A stretch of 64,000 bases of DNA from a bacterium ADurb.Bin243 (GTDB taxonomy: Bacteria > Muiribacteriota > UBA9980), in NCBI GenBank assembly GCA_002069765.1, contig MWBZ01000008.1:39767-103766 (forward strand), in the 5' to 3' direction. Within the stretch, counting starts at the first letter, position 1. Every line of letters begins with the position of its first letter. Below the pieces are notes generated by a model. It was given only the letters and a program-made list of their open reading frames with translations. It was not told where the DNA came from and ran no database searches. A program made the translations under genes and the position numbers. Of this stretch, positions 35,426 to 45,300 are shown in pieces.

Positions 35426-36127
35426 ATGCAATTCATCGAAACATTCATTCAGAACATAGGCGGCTATATTTCAACAAACCCCGCTTTCGCTATCGCAGCC
35501 GCTTTTCTCGGAGGTCTTCTCACCGCGTCGAACCCCTGCGTTTTAGCCATGGTGCCGCTTATGCTCGGCTTCGTCGGCGGCTACGACGAGCTTAAAGGCT
35601 GGAAAAAATCTCTTACATTCTCGTTTTTATTCGTGACCGGCCTCGGCATAACCTTTACGGCGATGGGCATTTTCGCCGCCGCGTTCGGAAAGCTTTTCGG
35701 CGATGTCGGCCGCCACTGGAATTATATAATCTTCGGCATATGCGTATTGATGGCTTTCCACCTGTGGGGCCTTATCGAGTTCAAAAGCGGAAAGCTCGCC
35801 GGGCTCACATCTAAAGTCACGCATAAAGGCTGGCTTGGCGCAATAGCGCTTGGCGCGCTTTTCGGCATAGTTTCCGCTCCCTGCGCGGTGCCGGTGCTCG
35901 CCGTTATCCTCGCTTATATGGCTAAAGGCGGAAGCATGGCCTATGGGGGAATTCTTCTATTTTCTTACGCGGTCGGACATTCAGTTCTGATAGTCGTCGC
36001 CGGAACTTCATTCGGCGCGGCCCAGGCGCTTTTATCGTCCGAAAAACTCGCTTACGCGAACAAAGTGTTCAAACATGTTGCCGCCGTTTTGATCATAGGA
36101 GTGGGCCTCTATTTTGTGATGATTTAA
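35426..36127 (+). CDS. ccdA: CcdA/DsbD-type transmembrane electron carrier
   Basis: 233 residues, six membrane helices. The two redox Cys lie in membrane helices: TASNPCVLAMVPLMLGFVGG (Cys38) and GIVSAPCAVPVLAVILAYMAKGG. It carries reducing equivalents from cytoplasmic thioredoxin to periplasmic thiols. RBS GGGAG. Follows the exported thioredoxin gene, so the two form a reducing pathway; no cytochrome c maturation genes are near. Ends at a strong terminator. Confidence 0.93.
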   Translation: MQFIETFIQNIGGYISTNPAFAIAAAFLGGLLTASNPCVLAMVPLMLGFVGGYDELKGWKKSLTFSFLFVTGLGITFTAMGIFAAAFGKLFGDVGRHWNYIIFGICVLMAFHLWGLIEFKSGKLAGLTSKVTHKGWLGAIALGALFGIVSAPCAVPVLAVILAYMAKGGSMAYGGILLFSYAVGHSVLIVVAGTSFGAAQALLSSEKLAYANKVFKHVAAVLIIGVGLYFVMI

Positions 36128-36163
36128 ATTCAATCAAATCTGAATATAAAATAAAATCTGCAT

Positions 36164-36204
36164 AGCTCGATTATCGATTCTTTATCTAGTTCGATAATCG
36201 AGCT
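36164..36204 (+). terminator. Terminator after ccdA
   Basis: A perfect 14-bp stem, 36164-36177 with 36191-36204 (AGCTCGATTATCGA and its complement), followed by TATTTTTTC. It may also serve the convergent membrane protein gene. Confidence 0.85.
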
Positions 36205-36235
36205 TATTTTTTCGGCATAATAAAGTTCGCGCGGG

Positions 36236-37000
36236 TTAATTTTTGATCGCGGATAAAAACCCTGAAAAATATGCGAAATCGAGTTTTACGGAAGAAAGAA
36301 GAATGATCCACAGCATTCCCGAAGCAGCCGCTTTGATAAAGCTGGAAGGCGGCATGTTTACGGTTGAAGGCTTTTCGAGTTTAAATAAAGTCACGGCGAG
36401 GTCGTCGAATTCTTTTTCGTCGAAGATAAGCGCGAGTATCCTGTATTCGAGGCGTTTATATTCTTCGATATAACCCGCGACGAAAAAAAATGATAGAGGA
36501 AAGTAAGTCACTATTTCACTTTGCCTCAAAAATTCGGCAGAATTAGAATGAACGGCGGCGGCGTTCACGCACGCAAGAACGACGAAAACCGCCGTCAAAA
36601 GAAGCAGGTTCGCGTGAATAATGAGGCTGGCGGCCGAAAAGAACGATAGCGCTAAAAAACCGAAAATAGCGGCGTTGCCGGCAGTAAGTTCCGGATTATA
36701 AAACTTCACGGCCAGAGAAAAAATTATCATATATATTAAAACCATAATATACATATATTTATCGGATTTGAACGAAAACAGGAACCTTTCGCGGCTCAGC
36801 AGGGCGTATTGAAATTCGGATAGTTTCTTGCGCCCGTCAAATAAAAAAATCACGATTATGGTTATAAGAAAGCTCAGCCCGTATCCGAAAGCCGCGCCGA
36901 AAACCGCCGGCGTGGTATCTCCGCCGTGCCTTATATAACCGATTAAAGCGCCGGCTAACATTCCCAGATATTTATTCAAAGTAAACAGGTCGGTTCTCAA
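36236..37000 (-). CDS. Integral membrane protein, unknown function
   Basis: 254 residues from TTG 37000, chosen because AAAAGGAG lies just upstream; the longer ATG frame to 37072 spans this RBS. Six or seven hydrophobic helices occur, with a charged cytoplasmic loop (about 60-85) and a conserved-looking EFDDLAVTLFKLEKP stretch before the last helix. I do not recognise a family. The gene is isolated between ccdA and a sensor kinase gene. Confidence 0.6.
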   Translation of the reverse strand: MRTDLFTLNKYLGMLAGALIGYIRHGGDTTPAVFGAAFGYGLSFLITIIVIFLFDGRKKLSEFQYALLSRERFLFSFKSDKYMYIMVLIYMIIFSLAVKFYNPELTAGNAAIFGFLALSFFSAASLIIHANLLLLTAVFVVLACVNAAAVHSNSAEFLRQSEIVTYFPLSFFFVAGYIEEYKRLEYRILALIFDEKEFDDLAVTLFKLEKPSTVNMPPSSFIKAAASGMLWIILLSSVKLDFAYFSGFLSAIKN

Positions 37001-37132
37001 ATTATTCTCCTTTTGAACATTTAAATTTAATCGGCAGGTTATTATTTTATCACGGCCCCCATAGCATGTCAATTACAAAAAAACAGGTTTTTTATTGAAA
37101 AAATATAAGTATTGTGTTAACATACATATACA

Positions 37133-39238
37133 ATGATTTTTGATTTCAACAGTAAAGCTTTATTTTTTATTTTTATATTTTTTATTTTGCTGTCCTTAGT
37201 TTCAAACGCTGACGGACGGCAAGATATAATCGATGAAACGGAAAAAAACTGGCTTTCGTCGCATAAAGACGGCCTGGTTTTCGCCCCCGACCCGTCATAC
37301 GCGCCTTTCGAATTCTTCGACACGTCCGCCGTTACCACCAGAGGCCTGGCGCATGAATATATAAAAGTCATCGAAGATAAGCTAGATATCAAATTCAAAA
37401 TACTTAAAGCCGGCTCGTTTAAAGAAATACTCGACATGGCTAAAGAAAAAAAAGTGGCCATCGTCAACGCGGCTACAAATACTCCGCAAAGAAGCGAGTA
37501 TCTTCTTTTTACCGATCCCATACTCGAAATTAAAAACGTAATACTCGTCAGAAAAAATACTTCGGGCCGGCTGACATTAAATGATCTGAACGGTAAAAAA
37601 ATTTCGGTAGTAAGCGGATACGCCGTCACCGAATATCTTCAAAAAAACTTTCCTTCGTATTCATACGATATAGTCCCCACCGACTTAAACGCGCTTTTAA
37701 ATGCGGCCTACGGCCTTTCCGACGCGGCCATAATAGATATAGCAACTTCATCATACCTGTCCGAAAAAGAAGGCATTACAAATCTTCGAATCGCCGGCGA
37801 CGCCGAATATCCTATAAAACTCGCGATAGGCTCCCGCCGCGACTGGCCCGAATTAAACTCCATACTCAATAAAACGCTAAAAACCATAACCGAAGACGAA
37901 CGAAAAGAAATTTACCGGCGATGGGTGCATATAGAAGAAAATAACCCATTTAAAAATAAAACTTTCCTGAGCGTTATTTTATCGATATTAATCGCTTTTC
38001 TGGCCGCTGGATACTTTATAGTGGCCTGGAACCGCCAGCTGAAAAAACAGGTCGAAATAAGAACTTCCGATCTGCGCGAAGCTCTGGCCAGGGCCGAAGA
38101 GGCAAATAAAGCGAAAAGCTTTTTCCTGGCCAATATGAGCCATGAATTGCGCACGCCCATGAATGGAATAATAGGCTTTTCAAGCCTTTTGAATGTAAGC
38201 GGATTAAACCCTGAGCAGCGGGAATTTAATGAAATGGTTATGACCTCTTCTTTAAATCTTCTCGAACTTATCAACGATATGCTCGATTTCTCCCGACTCG
38301 AAGCAAAAAAAATCAAGCTCGATAAAAAAGTTTTTGATATCCGGGATATCGTAAAAAATTCCAAATCTCTCGTAACAAGACAGCTCGAAAATAAAAAGCT
38401 CGAAATAATCAGTGAAATCGACCCGCAAATAAATTATTCGCTGATAGGCGATTCGCTCAGAATTAAGCAGATATTGCTGAACCTTCTCACAAACGCTATA
38501 AAATTCACGCCTTCGGGCACCATTATAGTAAAAGTGTCGCAGGCCGCAATAATAGATAAAACAGTCCGGCTGGTTTTAAGCGTAACGGACGAAGGAATAG
38601 GGATACCCGCCGATAAAATAGACGAGATATTTGAAATGTTCCACCAGCTCGACGATTCTACTACAAAACGCCATGGCGGAGCCGGAATCGGCCTTTCGAT
38701 AGTCAAGGGACTTGTGGAATTAATGCAAGGCTCGATTACCGTAAAAAGCGAACCCGGAAAAGGCAGCTGTTTTAGCGTGGAGCTACCCTTCGAAACTCAT
38801 TGCGAACCTTTCAAACAGCGCGCCGCCGAAAACAATGAGACGTCAGCTTTAAAATGCGAAAACACGGTCGATATTCTTCTGGCCGAAGACGAGCAAACGT
38901 GCTGTAATTTGATTAAAAAACTGGCGAAAAAATTCAACTGGAACCTTACCATAGCCTCTAACGGCAGGACCGCCGTCGAGTTATTTAAAAATTCCAGATT
39001 CGACGCCGTGCTTATGGACGGCCAGATGCCTGAAATGGACGGATTTGAAGCGACGCGCACGATAAGGGAATACGAAAAAAATTCCGGCGGCCGCGTCCCT
39101 ATTATCGCGCTAACCGCTTATGCGATGCCCGGCGATAAAGAAAAATTTATCGCCGCCGGAATGGATGATTACATATCCAAGCCTATAAACGATTTCAAGC
39201 TTTTATTTTATACGGTGATGAACCATATAAAAAAATAA
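37133..39238 (+). CDS. Hybrid histidine kinase with periplasmic solute-binding (SBP3) sensor
   Basis: 701 residues. Signal helix (about 8-25), then one periplasmic family-3 solute-binding domain (about 40-270: [48 protein letters not shown]), a membrane helix (about 283-303), HisKA with His in [15 protein letters not shown] (about 338), HATPase with [10 protein letters not shown] and GGAGIGLSI, and a C-terminal receiver with Asp in VLMDGQMPE (about 628). This EvgS/BvgS-like design senses an amino acid or similar small solute. It lacks an Hpt domain, so a separate phosphotransfer protein is needed. The RBS is weak. Confidence 0.95.
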   Translation: MIFDFNSKALFFIFIFFILLSLVSNADGRQDIIDETEKNWLSSHKDGLVFAPDPSYAPFEFFDTSAVTTRGLAHEYIKVIEDKLDIKFKILKAGSFKEILDMAKEKKVAIVNAATNTPQRSEYLLFTDPILEIKNVILVRKNTSGRLTLNDLNGKKISVVSGYAVTEYLQKNFPSYSYDIVPTDLNALLNAAYGLSDAAIIDIATSSYLSEKEGITNLRIAGDAEYPIKLAIGSRRDWPELNSILNKTLKTITEDERKEIYRRWVHIEENNPFKNKTFLSVILSILIAFLAAGYFIVAWNRQLKKQVEIRTSDLREALARAEEANKAKSFFLANMSHELRTPMNGIIGFSSLLNVSGLNPEQREFNEMVMTSSLNLLELINDMLDFSRLEAKKIKLDKKVFDIRDIVKNSKSLVTRQLENKKLEIISEIDPQINYSLIGDSLRIKQILLNLLTNAIKFTPSGTIIVKVSQAAIIDKTVRLVLSVTDEGIGIPADKIDEIFEMFHQLDDSTTKRHGGAGIGLSIVKGLVELMQGSITVKSEPGKGSCFSVELPFETHCEPFKQRAAENNETSALKCENTVDILLAEDEQTCCNLIKKLAKKFNWNLTIASNGRTAVELFKNSRFDAVLMDGQMPEMDGFEATRTIREYEKNSGGRVPIIALTAYAMPGDKEKFIAAGMDDYISKPINDFKLLFYTVMNHIKK

Positions 39239-39297
39239 TTTTGTTATACACATTCGCGTAAAAGAGCGTCAAGATTTTCCTCATCCTTTAAAAGGCG

Positions 39298-39326
39298 GGC
39301 GGCCCGGTCAATTCTGCCGGGCCGCC
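39298..39326 (-). terminator. Terminator of the NRPS gene
   Basis: A perfect 10-bp GC-rich stem (39298-39307 with 39317-39326) lies six bases past the NRPS stop codon; on the minus strand it is followed by a CGCCTTTT tract. Confidence 0.8.
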
Positions 39327-39331
39327 GCTCT

Positions 39332-42300
39332 CTAATCTATATTGGTTACTATCCCTTCGAGTTTTTCAATGGTCTCGCCCCACGCCTTCATGAAGTTGAA
39401 ACACAGTTCAGGCGCGTTCATCAGCGTCTGCCGCATCCGGCCGCAGTCGATGACCAGTGTGCGCAGATCGCCCATTATGGCTTCTGCCGTGACGTTTGCC
39501 CTGCGGCCCGAGAGCGCCTCGCCGCCGAGTATGTCGCCGCGCCCCGCTATCATGATGGTGCCGGTCCATCCCGCCCTGGAGACTTTTTGCAGCTCGGCAT
39601 TTCCCGAAATTATCAGATGCATGCCGCTCACGGCGTCGCCCTCCCATACCACGTCGGCGCCTTCGGGGAAAACCGCCTCCTTCGACATAAAAGCGACCTC
39701 GCGTAGCACGCTCACCGGCGCGCCTTCGAAAAGGCCCAGGCCTTTTATGAAATCAATCCTCTCTCTAAGCGCCATCGCCATGAACTCCACCATCTTCGTC
39801 TCGTCGACGCGCGGCCATTCGAATCCAAGACGCTTCAGAAGGCGCGCGGTGCGCGTCGTGAAGACCACGGCCTCGGTCGAGCCGGATTCGTTTTCGAGCC
39901 ATCCGCGGTGCAGCAAGATGTTTTCGACGTGCGGCCGGCGGCATTCGACGCCGTATTCCGTCTTCAGCCTGTCGATGAACGCGTTGAACGGGAGTTTTTC
40001 CACGTTCAGCCCGAGACCGGGCGAAGTCAGCAGTTCCGAAAGTTTTACCCTGATATGGTTCTGGCAGTGGAAGGTCATATCGTGGAAATTTTTCCTGTCG
40101 AAAAGCTCGAGAACCGAAGCGCTCGTGGCATCGACGAAAGAAAGCTCGTTCTCGTCGGCAGTTTCGGGAACGACGCCGAGATTGACGAACGACTTTACCG
40201 TTACGCTGAATGCGTTCTCCTCGACGTTCTGCTGCAGAAGGCCAGTCTTTGAATTGAAAGCTATATTGCCTACCCTGAATATGCTCGTCTTCAGCCCGAG
40301 CTTTTCGCGCGCGGCGACGACGATCTTTTCCGCTTCGAGCTTGGTCGCGACGTAAAGATTGTCCGACTTCTGGCCCATATCCAGGCAATCCTCGGTGAAC
40401 AGAGCGCAATCGCGACCTTCAATGGAGCCCATTATAACCGAAATCGTGGATATGTGGTTGAAGTCCTTTTTCCGCCCGGTCGCTGCGAATTCGAGCAGGT
40501 TCTCCACGGCCTTAACGTTCGGTCCGTAAAAGTCTTCGTAGCGGCCGTAATGCTTGACGTTTGCAGCCGAGTGTATAACCGCGTCGACCTTTTCGCACGC
40601 CTCTGCGTATGTTGCCTCGTCGAGCCCCAGCCTTTCCTTTTCGAGGTCGGCGCAAAGTATTTTGACGCGCGCCAGCTCGTTCGGCCTGAGCTCGGCTCCG
40701 AAATAGTAGCGGTACTTCTCGTTGACGCGGCGCAGCGCGTCGCCCGGCGTCTTTCCGCGCACGGGAAGGTATATGTCGCATTTCCAGCCTTTAATCAGGT
40801 CATGGAGCATATATATTCCCAGATAGCCCGTCGCGCCGGTGAGCATCACCGCCGCGTAATTTTCGCGCTCCTGTATATCGACGGCGTCGAGCTCCGCGCT
40901 GCGCGCGTCGTATGCCGCCTTCTGCGCGAGGGCCTCCGGCGAAGATATAAATTTTTGCAGCCGCTCCTCCGCCTCGGGGACGTCGGTTTTAAGGCCTTCC
41001 AGCCGCGAGTAGAGCGTGCCTTTCTTCTCCGATATGTTTTTGGCGAGGGCGCCGATGGTCTGGTATTTGAAGATGTCGTTCACGGTGACCTCGTAATCCT
41101 GCTGCAGCTTAGCCGCGAGCGTAACGGCCTTCAGCGAGTGGCCGCCGATATCGAAGAAATTTTCGTTCACGCCGACCTCTTTTAATCCCAGCACGTCGCG
41201 CCACGCCCGTGCGATCTTTTCCTCGCGCTCGCTCGACGGCATAATGCGCTCGACGGCGGGGCGGGATTCGACCTCTATTGCGGCGACGGCCTTCCGATCT
41301 ATTTTTCCGCTGGCGTTGACGGGCATCTCGTCGAGCCTTATCATCTGCGAGGGTATCATGTAATTGGCGAGGAAACCGGCGAGATATTCCCTGAGCTGCT
41401 GTTCCGTGATGTCGCGTTTGGACGTATAGAAAGCGCAGAGGTATTTGTTTCCGTGTTCGTCGTCTTTGGCTATCACTACGGCTTTTTCAATATCCTCGTG
41501 CTTCTGCATGGCGACTTCGATTTCGCCGAGCTCGATCCTGAAGCCTCTCAGCTTGACCTGGAAATCGATCCTGCCGAGATATTCGATATTTCCGTCCGGT
41601 AGCCATCTGACCAGATCGCCGGTACGATACATTTTTTCGCCTGGATAGAAAGGGTCGGCCGGAAATTTCTCCGCCGTGAGTTCGGGCCTTCCAAGGTATC
41701 CCCTTCCGACGCATTCACCGGCGACGCAGAGTTCTCCGGGGATCCCGGCCGGCAGCAGCTTGCCGTGCCTGTCGAGCACATAGAGCCTGGTGTTTGCAAG
41801 CGGCTTTCCGATAGGAATGTTGTCGTAATTTCTGTCAACGGGAAAGAAGGTCGTATAAACGGTGCATTCGGTGGGACCGTAGCCGTTATTAAGCGTGTAA
41901 GAGCGTTTGGTAAATGTGCGAAGTTTTTCACCGCCGGCATCAATATAGCGAAGAGTTTTGCTGTCGAAATTTTCGTTGTACTGCTCGGCGAGCTGGGTGG
42001 TGAAGAACGCGCCGCGTATGCGGTTCTTTTCGAAGTAATCGTTGAGCTCGTTAAGCGAAAGTTTTATGTCCTCGCTTATTATATGGACCTCCGCGCCGGC
42101 TATCAGCGGCGGAAAAACTTCCATGATCGACGCGTCGAAGCCGAAGGAGGCGTGCTTTGCGAGCGCGTCGGCCTCGGTTATCGCGTGCGACGCCTTATAC
42201 CAGAACGAGAAATTAAGCAGCGAATGATGCTCTATTAGCGCGCCTTTCGGCTGCCCGGTCGAGCCCGAAGTGTATATTACATAAGCCAGATCGTTCGGCC

Positions 42301-45300
42301 TGCTGATATTTTTGAACGGCGCGGCCGCGGCAGGAGCGCCGGTGTAAAGAGCTTCGTCGTCGAGCGCGAGGGCGGGCCCGTCGTATTTAGCTCCGCCCAG
42401 AAGGTGTTTCTGCGTGACGAGCGCCTTCGATTTGCTGTCGGCGAGCATAAATTCTATCCTGTCGGCCGGATATTTAGTGTCGATCGGCATGAATGCCGCT
42501 CCCGACTTTAAAACGCCGACGGCTCCAACGAACATCTCAAGCGACCTGTCGACCATTATTCCGACTATGTCGTCGCGGGAAACGCCCAGTTCGCGCAATT
42601 TCGAGGCGACGATCTCGCTTTTTGTTTTCAGTTCGCGGTAGGTCATCGATTTTCCAAGATAGACCACGGCTTTTTTGTCGGGCGTCCTTTCGGCCTGCTC
42701 GTCGAAAATATCGACAAAGGTTTTATCTTTCGGATAATCCATCGCCGTGGCGTTGAAATCGTACAGGACGGTCTTTCGCTCGGCCGGCGACATGAGCTCT
42801 ATGTCCTTGAGCGCCAGGCCCGCATCGCGGCTGACCTCGTCGAGAATGTTAATAAGGTGCGCCGCCATGCGCCGTGCCGTGTCCTCGCGGAACAGGCACT
42901 TACGGTATTCCAGGTCGAAGCGCAGGCTCTCCTCGCCCTCGAACGCCTGCAGCGTGAGGTCGAATTTGGCGGCGCCCGAGTGCACTTCGGCGGGACGCAC
43001 CATGAGCTCGCCGTAAGCCATATCCTTCATGCCCTGCGAGGTTTGATAAACGAACACCACGTCGAAGAGCGGGTTGTGGCCGCCCGCTCGCTTGACGCCG
43101 AGTTTTTCGATGAGCGCGTCGAGCTGGTAGTCCTGATTGTCGATGACCGTCAGGAAGCTCGAACGAACCTCGTTCAGAAAATCGGCGAATTTCTTGTCGG
43201 GCGCCGGGCGGCTGCGAACAGGCATGGTGTTGACGAACATGCCGATCATCTTCTGCGAGTCGAGCGTAGGCCTTCCAAGCAGCGGGGTTCCGACTATGAT
43301 GTCCTCCTGCGAGCTATAACGGGCGAGCAGGGCGTTGAGGGCGGCAAGCACGACCGTATAGATGGTGTTTCCGGTCGATGCGGCGAGGCTTTTGATGCGC
43401 GCAGCCAGTTCGGGCTCCGCCATGAACTCGAAATGGCCCGCGGCCGATTCGGGTTTGGGCGGCCTTTTGAAATCGGCGGGCATGTTCAGCGTGGGCAGAT
43501 CGCCCGCGAACATCTCGAGCCAGGCGTTTTCCTGCTCGGCGACGGCGGGCGAGGCCAGGAATCGCTTCTGCCACTCGCAGAATTCTCCGTACTGCGGCGC
43601 CGGCTCGAGCGGCCCGCGGCCTTCGTATATCTCGAAAAGCTCGCGCATGAATATCTCCAGCGACATGCCGTCGAATATTATGTGATGGAAGTTGACGAAA
43701 AAAATATGCTCGTCGGGGCCTGTTTTGAAAAGCTTCACGCGAAGCAGCGGAGCGCGGCCGAGGTCGAACGGCTTGATCAGTTCGGCGATCATCTCGTCGG
43801 TCAGGCCGCCCGGAGCCTCCTGGAATATCTTTTTGAGCCTTACGGAGCCGTGGACGACCTGCACCGGCTCGCCGCCGGCGGCTTCGAACGAAGTACGCAG
43901 CGAGTCGTGGCGCTCTATCATGGCGTCGACGGCCTCGCTGAAGCGGAGCCTGTCGAGATTTCCGGTTATGCGGATCGCGTAAGGTATGTTATAGGCATTA
44001 GAGGGGCCTTCCATGCCCTCGACTATGTAAAGCCTTTTCTGCACGGACGATACAGGGCGGCGGACCGCCTCGGCCGATACCGCGGCTTCGGCGGCCGAAT
44101 CAGCGGGGCCGGCAGGAGCGGCGCCCGCCGCCGCCGCCGCGGCCCTGACGGCGCCGGCCATAAGACGGACTGTGGTGGATTCGAACAGTTTCTTCATCGG
44201 CAGGCGCAGCCCGAACTCGCGTTCGATCCTGTACTGCATCGACATCATCTTGAGCGAGTGACCGCCGGCCTCGTTGAAATCGTCCTCGACGCCGATCCCG
44301 ACGGCGCCGAGCACCTCTTTCCATATCGCCAGGAGCTTCTCTTCGACCGCGTCGGAAGGCTTCGCCGCAGGCCTTCCGGCGGGCGCGCCTTCCTTTTTGG
44401 CCGGCCGGGCCTGACTCGCGGCTGCGTCCTGCGGCCGGTCCGCGCCGGCAGCAGGGACGGATGCGAGGGCGCTTTGCAGGCAGGCCGCCATATCGCGCAG
44501 CACGGGGTTGTCGAATATCTTTCTAATAGGCATCCTGTGGCCGAATTCCTTTTCCATCCTGGCCTGAAGCACTACCGCCTTGAGCGAGTGACCGCCGATC
44601 TTGAAAAAATTATCGCCGGCGCCCGCCGCGTCGAGCGACAGGATCTCCTTCCATAACTCAGCCAGACGGGTCTCGAACTCGCCGGACGGCGCGACGAAAT
44701 CCGAAGCGGCCGCCGGAACCGCCGCAACGCGAGGCGCGGGCAGCGACTTGCGGTCTATCTTTCCGCTGGCGTTAAGAGGCATTTCGGCCAGCAGCACGAA
44801 ATGCGCCGGTATCATGAATTCGGGAAGGTTCTTCGATATTTCCGCCTTTACCGCATCGGCGCAGACCGAGGCGTCTCCGGTGAGATAGGCGCAAAGGAAT
44901 TTTCCGCCGCCTTCGGTGACGACGGTGACTGCGGCGTTGTTCACTCCCGCGCACTTCATTATCTCCGTTTCGATCTCGCCGAGCTCGATGCGGAACCCGC
45001 GAATCTTCACCTGGCTGTCGATACGGCCGAAATATTCCATGTTGCCGTCAGGCAGCCACCGCACGAGGTCACCCGTTTTATAAACGCGGCCGCCGCCTTC
45101 CAGCGGGCTGGCAATGAATTTTTCCGCGGTTATCTCGGGCCGGTTAAGATAGCCGCGCGCGAGGCAGACCCCGCCCACCAGAAGCTCGCCGGCGCAACCT
45201 TCGGGCATGAGGTTTCCGAAGCGGTCCACCACGTACAGCCTGGTGTTGGCGAGCGGCCGGCCTATGGGGATATTGGCGTAATTTTTATCGACCGGGAAAA

